From Arthrobacter globiformis (GTDB lineage Bacteria; Actinomycetota; Actinomycetes; Actinomycetales; Micrococcaceae): DNA of 64,000 bases. The position numbers were made by a program, and so were the translations under genes. This document shows positions 1 through 6,902 of the stretch, in pieces. The notes beneath the pieces were generated by a model. That model was not told the DNA's origin and searched no databases. It worked only from the letters and a program-made list of their open reading frames with translations. Positions within the stretch are counted from its first letter, which is position 1. The number at the start of each line of letters is the position of its first letter. The stretch is taken from assembly GCF_030818015.1 (NCBI RefSeq), contig NZ_JAUSZX010000001.1:1736001-1800000 (forward strand), in the 5' to 3' direction.

Positions 1-1
1 G

Positions 2-604
2 ATGTTCGGTTGCGCCGTGCTCACCGGCATGGGAGCTGTGCTCAACACCGCGGCTGTCACGGCCGGCCAGTCGGTGGCCGTGTTTGGTCTCGGGGCCGTT
101 GGCCTTTCGAGCGTCATGGCCGCCTCCCTCGCCGGGGCAGGCAGTGTGATTGCCGTCGATCCCAATCCGGGCAAGCACCAGCTCGCCCTCGACTGCGGCG
201 CCACCGCCGTGGGGACGCCCGAGGACGCGGCCAGACTCATCGCGGAAGCCGCCGGCGACGGGGTCGATGTCGCCATCGAAGCGGTTGGCTCGGCCGGTGT
301 GATTGCCGCGTGCCTCGGGCATGTGACCCGAGGCGGCGCCGTGGTCTCGGTCGGTCTGCCCCATCCGTCAGCCGAGCTGACGGTGCCGGCGCTGCAGTTC
401 GCCGGAGCCGGCAAACGCCTGCTCGGTTCGTACATGGGCGACGCCATTCCCGGGCGGGATATCCCGCTTTACCTGGGGTATTGGCGGGAGGGCAGGTTGC
501 CGGTCGAGCTGCTGCACACCGACACCAGGCCGCTCGCCGAGATCAACGAGGGGCTGGATGCGTTGGCGTCAGGGCAAGTTGTGCGGCGCCTGTTCAAGGC
601 CTGA
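2..604 (+). CDS. Zinc-type alcohol dehydrogenase, C-terminal part (5' end outside window)
   Basis: These are the last 200 residues of a medium-chain zinc alcohol dehydrogenase; the window edge removes the GroES-like catalytic half with the zinc ligands. The visible part opens with a GCAVLTGMGAVLNTA helix typical of class III-like enzymes, then the Rossmann motif GLGAVG (visible residues 29-34) and an aspartate after the next strand (IAVDPNPGK), which favours NAD over NADP. The terminus RRLFKA is normal for the family. Substrate cannot be fixed from this half. It is tail to tail with a LysR gene, and mmsB/mmsA follow, so alcohol oxidation linked to branched-chain or aromatic catabolism is possible but inferred. 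GCCTGACGG, which spans the stop, recurs 30 bases downstream. Confidence 0.85.
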   Translation: MFGCAVLTGMGAVLNTAAVTAGQSVAVFGLGAVGLSSVMAASLAGAGSVIAVDPNPGKHQLALDCGATAVGTPEDAARLIAEAAGDGVDVAIEAVGSAGVIAACLGHVTRGGAVVSVGLPHPSAELTVPALQFAGAGKRLLGSYMGDAIPGRDIPLYLGYWREGRLPVELLHTDTRPLAEINEGLDALASGQVVRRLFKA

Positions 605-646
605 CGGCTGGCTCACGGCTGGGCTGCCGCCTGACGGGATGCCGCG

Positions 647-1579
647 TCAGCCCGCCAGCAGCCCGGCCCGGGCCTTTACTTCCTCCTTGAGTGAGGCGAT
701 GACGGCCTGCACCGCGGCCGAGCGGAGGGATTCCGGCCGTGCCACCGCCCAGATGGGGAGCTGGCGCTCGAAGTCGTCGGCGAGCACGGGAACGAAGTCC
801 GGCTGCCCAGCCACCATGAAGTTCGGCAGCAGCCCGATGCCTGCGCCCTGCCGCACCGCTTCGACCTGGGCGAATACACTCGTGGCCTGGAAGCTCGAGG
901 TAGGCATCGGCAGCTGCGAGGACCAGCGGTGCCCCAACTCCGCCACCTGGAGTGCGGACTCAACGTAAGAGACAAAGCCATGCTGCCCGACGTCGTCGAG
1001 CGTTTCCGGCAGTCCGTGCTCCGCGGCGTAGCCGGAGCTGGCGTAGAGGCGCAGGTAGTAGTTGCTCAGGAAGATGGTCTGGGCGTTGCTGACGTCCGTC
1101 CGGCCCACCACGATTTCCAAGTCCACGCCGGATCTGTTCTGGCTGACCTTCCGCGTAGCGCTGAGCATCTCGATGTTCAGCTGCGGGTTCTGCTGCTGCA
1201 GCCGGACCAGCGCAGGCGTGACGAACACGGCTCCGACGCCGTCCGTCGTCGCCACGCGCACGAGCCCGGACAGGGCGCTCTGGTCCTGGCTGATCAGGCC
1301 GGAGAGCGATCCAAGGGTGTTCTCGATGGCTTCCGCCGCCTCCACGGCGGCGGCACCGAGCTGGGTCAGCTCCCAGCCGTGCGGGCTGCGTTCGAGAGTG
1401 CGGCCGCCAAGCTGCTTGTCCAGGGCGAGGATCCGGCGGGAGATGGTGGTGTGGGTGGTGCCCAGGGTTTCCGCCACCGCGTTGAACCTGCCCAGGCGTG
1501 CCACTGTCAGCAGGATCAGCAGGTCGTCCGGGCTCGGAAGCCGCCTCAGGTCCACGGCAAGCCTTTCATCTGTGTGCAT
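647..1579 (-). CDS. LysR-family transcriptional regulator
   Basis: A 310-residue LysR-type regulator. The N-terminal winged helix-turn-helix lies at about residues 10-70 (SPDDLLILLTVARLGRFNA, then TTISRRILALDKQLGGRTL), followed by a periplasmic-binding-protein-like effector domain from about residue 95. The open frame extends upstream, but the ATG at 1579 (MHTDERLAVDL) gives the usual family length and avoids running into the divergent gene. It is divergent from mmsB with 112 bases between, the classical LysR arrangement, so control of mmsB-mmsA and itself is likely (inference). A perfect inverted repeat TGTGCA-N4-TGCACA covers its start codon, suggesting autoregulation. The effector is unknown. 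Confidence 0.9.
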   Translation of the reverse strand: MHTDERLAVDLRRLPSPDDLLILLTVARLGRFNAVAETLGTTHTTISRRILALDKQLGGRTLERSPHGWELTQLGAAAVEAAEAIENTLGSLSGLISQDQSALSGLVRVATTDGVGAVFVTPALVRLQQQNPQLNIEMLSATRKVSQNRSGVDLEIVVGRTDVSNAQTIFLSNYYLRLYASSGYAAEHGLPETLDDVGQHGFVSYVESALQVAELGHRWSSQLPMPTSSFQATSVFAQVEAVRQGAGIGLLPNFMVAGQPDFVPVLADDFERQLPIWAVARPESLRSAAVQAVIASLKEEVKARAGLLAG

Positions 1580-1588
1580 CAGTGCACA
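1573..1588. promoter_or_regulatory. Inverted repeat over the lysR start codon
   Basis: TGTGCA-TCAG-TGCACA, a perfect 6-4-6 palindrome that includes the ATG of the LysR gene at 1577-1579. It is well placed to block lysR transcription or translation. Its binding protein is unknown. Confidence 0.4.
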
Positions 1589-1629
1589 TACCGTCTGTGA
1601 TATTTCCCCTTGATTGCACTCTAGCAGGG

Positions 1630-1645
1630 TGTGATGGTGGACACA
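1630..1645. promoter_or_regulatory. CRP/GlxR-like half-palindrome in the mmsB/lysR promoter
   Basis: TGTGATGGTGGACACA matches TGTGA-N6-TCACA except for one base. It lies in the 112-base divergent promoter, 47 bases before the mmsB start. On its own it is a weak prediction; it gains weight from similar sites at other catabolic promoters in the window. Confidence 0.35.
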
Positions 1646-1691
1646 GACCTTCCGGCCCCGGCGGCCGGATCCGAAGCAAAGGAGCTTACGC

Positions 1692-2594
1692 ATGGCAGTA
1701 ATCGGTTGGATCGGCCTCGGAAACATGGGTGGCAACATGACCGCGAACCTGGCGAAGGCCGGGCACGATGTCCGCGGTTTTGACCTGAATCCCGCGGCGC
1801 TCGCCGCCGCCGAGGAGGCCGGCGTCAAGCCGGTCGGCAGCATTGCCGAGGCCGTCGACGGCGCTGACGTGGTGTTCACCATGCTGCCCAAGGGTGAGCA
1901 TGCCCGCGCGGTCTACCTCGGCGAAGACGGCGTCCTGGCCCATGCCGACACCCGCACGCTGCTGGTGGACTCCTCCACCATCGATATCGCGTCCGCCCAG
2001 GAACTGCACGATGCCGCGGCTGCCGCCGGCTTCCGCTTTGTGGACGCCCCGGTCTCCGGCGGCATGAGCGGTGCCAAGGCGGGGACGCTGACCTTCATGG
2101 TGGGCGGCGAGGAGGGCGCCGTCGCAGACGCCACCGGCTACATCGGCCCGATGGCAGCCAACATCATCCCTACCGGCGGCGCCACCACCGGGCAGGCAGC
2201 GAAAATCTGCAACAACCTGATGCTCTTCATCAACCTCGCCTCCACCGCGGAGGGTGCCGTCCTGGCGGACCGGCTGGGTCTGGACAAGAACGTTTTCTGG
2301 GACATCGCGTCCGTTTCCTCGGGCGACTCCTGGGCGCTGCGGACCTGGTACCCGGTGCCCGGCGTCGTTTCCACCGCGGCTTCAAACAACGACTTTGCGC
2401 CCACCTTCACCACCGAACTGGCCAACAAGGACATCGGGCTGGCCATCAGCGCCGCCGAGGACACCGGCACGCCGCTCGAGATCGGCAAACACGTCCAGCA
2501 GCTGTTCCAGCAGCTCATCGACGCCGGCGAGGCGGGCAAGGACTGCTCGATGATCATCAAGCTCGCCGACGGCTCGCTGGACTCAGCCAAGTAG
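1692..2594 (+). CDS. mmsB: 3-hydroxyisobutyrate dehydrogenase
   Basis: This 300-residue beta-hydroxyacid dehydrogenase oxidises 3-hydroxyisobutyrate to methylmalonate semialdehyde with NAD in valine degradation. Visible signatures are the N-terminal dinucleotide motif GLGNMG (residues 8-13), the substrate-binding block FVDAPVSGGMSGAKAGTL (about 115-132) and the catalytic lysine Lys171 in GQAAKICNN. Length is normal. The ATG at 1692 is preceded by AAAGGAG nine bases upstream. It is followed after 47 bases by mmsA, the next pathway enzyme, so the two are probably one operon. The divergent LysR regulator is the likely controller (inference). Confidence 0.95.
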   Translation: MAVIGWIGLGNMGGNMTANLAKAGHDVRGFDLNPAALAAAEEAGVKPVGSIAEAVDGADVVFTMLPKGEHARAVYLGEDGVLAHADTRTLLVDSSTIDIASAQELHDAAAAAGFRFVDAPVSGGMSGAKAGTLTFMVGGEEGAVADATGYIGPMAANIIPTGGATTGQAAKICNNLMLFINLASTAEGAVLADRLGLDKNVFWDIASVSSGDSWALRTWYPVPGVVSTAASNNDFAPTFTTELANKDIGLAISAAEDTGTPLEIGKHVQQLFQQLIDAGEAGKDCSMIIKLADGSLDSAK

Positions 2595-2641
2595 CCCCAC
2601 CAAGCCACGTACCTGTCAGCAACGCACGAAAAGAGACTTCC

Positions 2642-4126
2642 TTGGAAACCATTCCGCATTTCATCAATGGCAGCCGCGTCAGCGACGCCGAGCGTTTCGG
2701 CCCCGTCTTCAACCCCGCCACCGGCGAGCAGGAGAAGCAGGTGGCACTCGCCTCCGCGTCGCGGACCGAGGAGGCCATCGCAGCCGCCCGCGCCGCGCTG
2801 CCGGCGTGGCGGGCCACCAGCCTGGCCAAGCGCACCAACATCTTCTTCCGGGTCCGCGAAATCCTGAACCAGCGCAAGCCCGAGCTCGCGGCCGTTCTCA
2901 CCAGCGAGCACGGGAAGGTCCTCTCCGACGCTGAGGGTGAAATCTCCCGCGGCCTGGAGAATATCGAGTTCGCCACCGGCCTGTCGCACATGCTCAAGGG
3001 TGAGCGCTCCGAGCAGGTCTCCAGCGGCATCGACGTCCACTCCGTGCGCCAGCCGGTGGGCGTCGTGGCCTGCATTACCCCGTTTAATTTCCCGGCCATG
3101 GTGCCGCTGTGGATGATCGGCAGCGCCCTGGCGTGCGGCAACACCGTGCTGCTGAAGCCCAGCGAGAAGGATCCCTCCGCCGCCATCTTCATCGCCGAGG
3201 CCTTCGCCGAAGCGGGACTGCCCGCCGGGGTGCTGAACGTTGTCCAGGGGGACAAGGAAACCGTTGACGTCCTGCTCGAGCATCCCGACGTCAAAGCGGT
3301 GAGCTTCGTCGGCTCCACGCCCATCGCACAGTCGATCTACAAGCGGGCAGCGGACCACGGCAAGCGGGTCCAGGCTCTGGGCGGGGCGAAGAACCACATG
3401 GTGGTGCTGCCCGACGCCGACCTGGACATGGCGGCCGACGCTGCGGTTTCCGCTGCCTACGGTTCGGCGGGTGAACGCTGCATGGCCGTCAGCGTCCTGG
3501 TGGCGGTGGGCAACATCGCCGACGACCTTGTCGAGGCGATTTCCAGCCGCATGACGGGCCTCAAGATCGGTCCGGGAACCGACCCGGCCTCCCAGATGGG
3601 TCCGCTGATCACCGCGGAGCACCGGGACCGCGTGGCCTCCTACGTTGCGGGAGCGGAAAACGAAGGAGCCACGGTCGTCGTGGACGGGCGCTCGCAGCAG
3701 TTCGATTCGAACGGCTTTTTCATCGGTGTCAGCCTGGTTGACCACGTGAAGCCGGGCATGAAGGTGTACGACGACGAGATCTTCGGCCCGGTCCTGTCGG
3801 TGGTCCGCGTCGACACCTACAGCGATGCCGTCCGGCTGGTCAACGATAACGAGTTCGGCAACGGCACGGCCATCTTCACACGGGACGGCGGGGCAGCACG
3901 GCAGTTCGAGTTCGACGTCGATGCCGGCATGGTGGGCATCAACGTTCCCATCCCCGTCCCGGTGGGCACGTTCTCGTTCGGCGGCTGGAAGAACTCCCTG
4001 TTCGGCGACACCCACATGTACGGCCCGGACAGCATCCGGTTCTACACACGGGGCAAAGTGGTCACCACGCGCTGGCCGGACCCGTCCACCTCGGTCATTG
4101 ACCTCGGCTTCCCGCAGATCGACTAA
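2642..4126 (+). CDS. mmsA: CoA-acylating methylmalonate-semialdehyde dehydrogenase
   Basis: A 494-residue aldehyde dehydrogenase that converts methylmalonate semialdehyde, NAD and CoA to propionyl-CoA, CO2 and NADH; it closes the valine branch begun by mmsB. Family marks are ITPFNFPAMVP in the cofactor-binding region, FVGSTP (the NAD-binding turn) and the catalytic cysteine Cys280 in GSAGERCMAVS. The start is a TTG at 2642 (METIPHFINGSRV), giving the expected N-terminus. The gene belongs to the valine pair and ends before a hairpin at 4134-4167. Function is secure from the motif set and the mmsB neighbour. Confidence 0.95.
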   Translation: METIPHFINGSRVSDAERFGPVFNPATGEQEKQVALASASRTEEAIAAARAALPAWRATSLAKRTNIFFRVREILNQRKPELAAVLTSEHGKVLSDAEGEISRGLENIEFATGLSHMLKGERSEQVSSGIDVHSVRQPVGVVACITPFNFPAMVPLWMIGSALACGNTVLLKPSEKDPSAAIFIAEAFAEAGLPAGVLNVVQGDKETVDVLLEHPDVKAVSFVGSTPIAQSIYKRAADHGKRVQALGGAKNHMVVLPDADLDMAADAAVSAAYGSAGERCMAVSVLVAVGNIADDLVEAISSRMTGLKIGPGTDPASQMGPLITAEHRDRVASYVAGAENEGATVVVDGRSQQFDSNGFFIGVSLVDHVKPGMKVYDDEIFGPVLSVVRVDTYSDAVRLVNDNEFGNGTAIFTRDGGAARQFEFDVDAGMVGINVPIPVPVGTFSFGGWKNSLFGDTHMYGPDSIRFYTRGKVVTTRWPDPSTSVIDLGFPQID

Positions 4127-4133
4127 ACTCGAA

Positions 4134-4167
4134 ACTCGGTCCACGGCCGGTCAAGGCCGGCCCGAGT
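4134..4167 (+). terminator. Terminator-like hairpin after mmsA
   Basis: ACTCGGTCC pairs with GGCCCGAGT (one mismatch), with a GGCC-rich loop, eight bases after the mmsA stop. There is no clear T tract, common for actinobacterial terminators. Confidence 0.5.
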
Positions 4168-4324
4168 CTCCCCATTTGCCAAGAACGTGACTTGGAATGG
4201 CGCTCTGCATTGAGGGTCCGTTAGGTGGCCAAACGTGAGCGCTTTTGCGGGGGGACCATTGGCGGGAGCTATCCCATCAGTTGGGCGAGCCGGTATTGTC
4301 AGCGGTACGTGGACTGGGGTTGGA

Positions 4325-4768
4325 TTGAAGACTGCGCTGCTCCGTTTCTTCGGCATCATGCTTTGCACGCTGATGTCCGGGCTATCTATGGCTGGATGCG
4401 GGCCCGATCCGACGCACCCGGGTCTTTCCTCCCGTGAGGCCTTCGCAAGAAGCGTCGTGGCCGCCGCGGCGTCCGGCTCTGTGGAGCAAGTCGAGAAAAT
4501 GGCGCCCGATGGCTTCGTCAACGTGCACCCTGATGCCCAGCACCTGGTCAATTCCTTGCGTGACTGGGACATAGCCTCAGTCGATCTCAGGCTGACCAAC
4601 GAATTCCCTGAATACGCACAGGTCCAGGCACTGAAAGAGACCGGGACAACAGGCATCAACTACACAATCTCCTGGCAGTCGGGGCGCTGGACTCTGGGGA
4701 TTGGAACCCCGGAAAACTCACCAACTGGCGGGGCGAAACCTGGCATCGCCGGGGTGAAGCCGACCTGA
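4325..4768 (+). CDS. Putative lipoprotein of unknown function
   Basis: Not recognised as a known family. The best start is TTG at 4325, giving a 147-residue precursor with a signal peptide (MKTALLRFFGIMLCTLMSG) ending in a lipobox, with the lipidated cysteine at residue 25 (SMAGC). The mature part is a compact domain with a helical start (SREAFARSVVAAAASGSVE) and a beta-rich end (GINYTISWQSGRWTLGIGTP), reminiscent of small NTF2/DUF4878-like secreted domains, though this is only an impression. An upstream ATG at 4235 would add 30 residues and mask the signal peptide. Codon use is less GC-biased than in neighbours. Two other orphan lipoproteins lie nearby. Confidence 0.6.
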   Translation: MKTALLRFFGIMLCTLMSGLSMAGCGPDPTHPGLSSREAFARSVVAAAASGSVEQVEKMAPDGFVNVHPDAQHLVNSLRDWDIASVDLRLTNEFPEYAQVQALKETGTTGINYTISWQSGRWTLGIGTPENSPTGGAKPGIAGVKPT

Positions 4769-4870
4769 AACCGATTGTCCGGGAGTAACCAAAACGAAGG
4801 CGGATGCGCCATCCTCCCTGGCACGCTCCCCTTAGGAAACCGCAACGGGACCTCCAGGATCCGGGACGGA

Positions 4871-5464
4871 TCAACCCTTGGCAGGGGCAATGTCTCCAAA
4901 CTGCACTTTGACCGGGCAGCCCACTGCCTCTGAATACTTGCGCTCCAGACCGGCAACGTCCGCCGTTGTTTTGACTGATTCATCCAGCGTTAGCGTCAGG
5001 TACGATGCATCCGGCGATACCGAAGCGATGTTCACAGTAGGGTCTGAGGCCAACAGTTCGCTTGCAAAATCGTTCAGTTTCTCAGGAGAACAGGTGGTGG
5101 GCTCGACTGAAACGTCGATGTTCGGAAACCGGACCAGTAGGTCCCGTAGCTTTGAGTCCACCGGGCCATGCCAATGAACGATGATCCGGTTCCCCTCCGT
5201 CACTTCGACTGAGGCGAGCCGGGCATCTCCTGCCAGTTCCCGGCTCAGTGTGCTGGCCGCGTGGGCGATAGCTCCGTCCGCGGGCGAGGCCTCAGGACTA
5301 GCGGGCGAGTTGGTAGGTGGCGTCGGCTCACGCGTGGGCGGATGGGCAGCTTCACCGCCCTGGCCGGCGCCCGCGGTGGCGCAAGACGTAGCAAAGAGAG
5401 AGAAACCTAGCAGGACAACCGTTAGATGCCTGCCCAACTCTGAACCTCTGATTCGTGCGGCCAC
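4871..5464 (-). CDS. Putative lipoprotein of unknown function
   Basis: A 197-residue protein starting with GTG at 5464. It has a signal peptide with a lipobox (SLFATSC, cysteine 28), then a Pro/Ser/Thr-rich tether (about 35-65), then about 130 residues that look like two repeated alpha/beta units: RLASVEVTEGNRIIVHWHG and TVNIASVSPDASYLTLTLD each precede a helix. It is therefore probably anchored outside the membrane. No enzyme motif is visible and I do not recognise the family. It is convergent with the lipoprotein gene ending at 4768 and divergent from the one starting at 5640. Confidence 0.65.
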   Translation of the reverse strand: MAARIRGSELGRHLTVVLLGFSLFATSCATAGAGQGGEAAHPPTREPTPPTNSPASPEASPADGAIAHAASTLSRELAGDARLASVEVTEGNRIIVHWHGPVDSKLRDLLVRFPNIDVSVEPTTCSPEKLNDFASELLASDPTVNIASVSPDASYLTLTLDESVKTTADVAGLERKYSEAVGCPVKVQFGDIAPAKG

Positions 5465-5639
5465 GCCTCATACTATTGATCGACCCGGGACAGGGCTACC
5501 CCCGTTCCCGGCCGTTGCCGTTAAGGAACCTACAACGGAACTCCAGCTTAGGATGACGGTCAACTGGGGAAGAACAACGATCCGAGGACGAATTTCAGCT
5601 TTTCCACTTGGGCCCAGCAAGCACGAGAACAATAGGGAC

Positions 5640-6149
5640 ATGAAGTCCCATGGCAGGTTTCGCCCGCGGCCACCGTGGGCCGCTGGCTGCCAGCGCCTGA
5701 AAATCACGACTACGCAACGAGCCGCGTCGATACTTGTTGCCGTGGTGGCCCTTTTGGGTCTTATGTCATGCAGCGCCGGAGGGCAGCAACTAGGAGGAAG
5801 CCAGCCGGCATCGGTTACTCCACCCGGTAAGACAGCCCCGTCCATCCATGCCATCACTCCACTCTCGAACCGACTCCCAACAGACAGCTCAATGGCTACG
5901 GGTGAGACAGTTCCATGGACTCTCGTGCAAATTGATAACGAGAATAACCGCATCTACCTGTCCGCAGGACAGGTTAGCTGTGCAGTGCCCTCAGTCGTCC
6001 ACCTCCAGGAAACGCCGACGGAGATCATCGTCGCGGTCACCGGCCCACCGTCCGGTAGCCCATGTACCACGCAGAAAGTGAGCCTCGTCGGTTACGTTCA
6101 GCTCAGCGGCCCGGTCGGCGGGCGTCCAATCGTGGGAAACACCGCGTAG
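5640..6149 (+). CDS. Putative lipoprotein of unknown function
   Basis: A 169-residue protein starting at the ATG at 5640 (MKSHGRFRPRPPW). An unusually long, Arg-rich N-region of about 28 residues precedes the hydrophobic stretch ILVAVVALLGLMSC, whose lipobox cysteine is residue 44. The mature part is Thr/Ser-rich and then a short beta-rich domain with two cysteines (QVSCAVPSV and GSPCTTQKV) that could form a disulphide. No known family was recognised. A longer in-frame extension begins at 5181 but overlaps the divergent lipoprotein gene, so the 5640 start is preferred. Confidence 0.6.
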   Translation: MKSHGRFRPRPPWAAGCQRLKITTTQRAASILVAVVALLGLMSCSAGGQQLGGSQPASVTPPGKTAPSIHAITPLSNRLPTDSSMATGETVPWTLVQIDNENNRIYLSAGQVSCAVPSVVHLQETPTEIIVAVTGPPSGSPCTTQKVSLVGYVQLSGPVGGRPIVGNTA

Positions 6150-6833
6150 GAGGCAGGGCCGTTATTGCATTCGGACCACGGACGGTTCGACGGCCACTGT
6201 TCCGAAAGAGGGCCGTCCGGCTGTCGTCCCACAAGACGGTTGCCAACGCCCACCCTTTCGCCCACTCCGGGAACCCCCAACGGTTATTTGCGGCTGGTGG
6301 GATCAAAGCTGGGATCGGCTGCATCAGGTGGGAAGCTCCGAGGGGACATTGACAATGCCGCACGCCCAGACAACGAAGAAAATCGGACTGGATCTGCATA
6401 TTCCGTTGGTCCTGATGCCTGCGGAATCCGCCATGGCTGTTACGACGTGGCTGCTGCGAACCAGCCGTTATGCTTCCATTGAGAACCGGACCGAAAGACT
6501 CGGCCCTGAACTCTACTCCGAACTGGCCCCGGCACTACCGATCCCGTCCGTCGCTGTTTCTCGATTCCAAGTCCTCTCGAAATCCTTTGTTTCCAAGAAC
6601 GCGAGCAAGCGTGCTGGACTATATCAAGAGCAGTATCTGCCTGACTGCTGGCAGAGCTTGACCAGGGAGGCGCCAGAAGATGTGGTCAAATCTCGCTTAA
6701 TGCTGCTTAGGAATCCCTTGGTCAGCTCGCCAGCGTCCTGCTCGATGCCGAGCCGCTCGGCTTGTTGGCGCCCCAAATCCTCATCACAGTCAGAACTGTA
6801 AGCGCGGCGCCCTTGCTGATTTTTCAGGCGCGG
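6150..6833. other. Gene-poor stretch, no convincing gene
   Basis: About 680 bases between a lipoprotein gene and the terminator of the FG-GAP protein gene. An open frame on the plus strand from 6355 (MPHAQTTKKIGLDLHIP) to 6801 has mixed codon use, no recognisable domain and a Ser/Arg-rich tail, so I do not call it. The stretch may be decayed coding DNA. No RNA gene or terminal repeats of a mobile element were seen. Confidence 0.5.
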
Positions 6834-6876
6834 GAGGGCACCGCCTTCGTACCGGATGTACGAAGGCGGTGCCCTC
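6834..6876 (-). terminator. Strong hairpin after the FG-GAP protein gene
   Basis: A perfect 19-bp stem (6834-6852 with 6858-6876) around the 5-base loop CGGAT. It lies 26 bases past the minus-strand stop codon at 6903. There is no long T tract, but the stem is very stable. Confidence 0.75.
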
Positions 6877-6902
6877 GTTGCTGGTCAGTCCAGTTCAGGT
6901 CT

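Noticed and set aside
2138..4144. Long minus-strand open frame (668 codons) opposite mmsA
   Set aside because: It is a frame shadow of a high-GC gene: composition is His/Arg/Asp/Val-rich, no domain is recognisable, and it covers mmsB's end and mmsA, both secure.
5468..5953. Minus-strand open frame of 161 codons
   Set aside because: It overlaps the better supported plus-strand lipoprotein gene at 5640-6149 and has no signal peptide or domain.
6355..6801. Possible plus-strand gene (MPHAQTTKKIGLDLHIP...)
   Set aside because: Codon third positions are not GC-biased as in neighbours, the tail is Ser/Arg noise, and no domain was recognised. Possibly decayed coding DNA.
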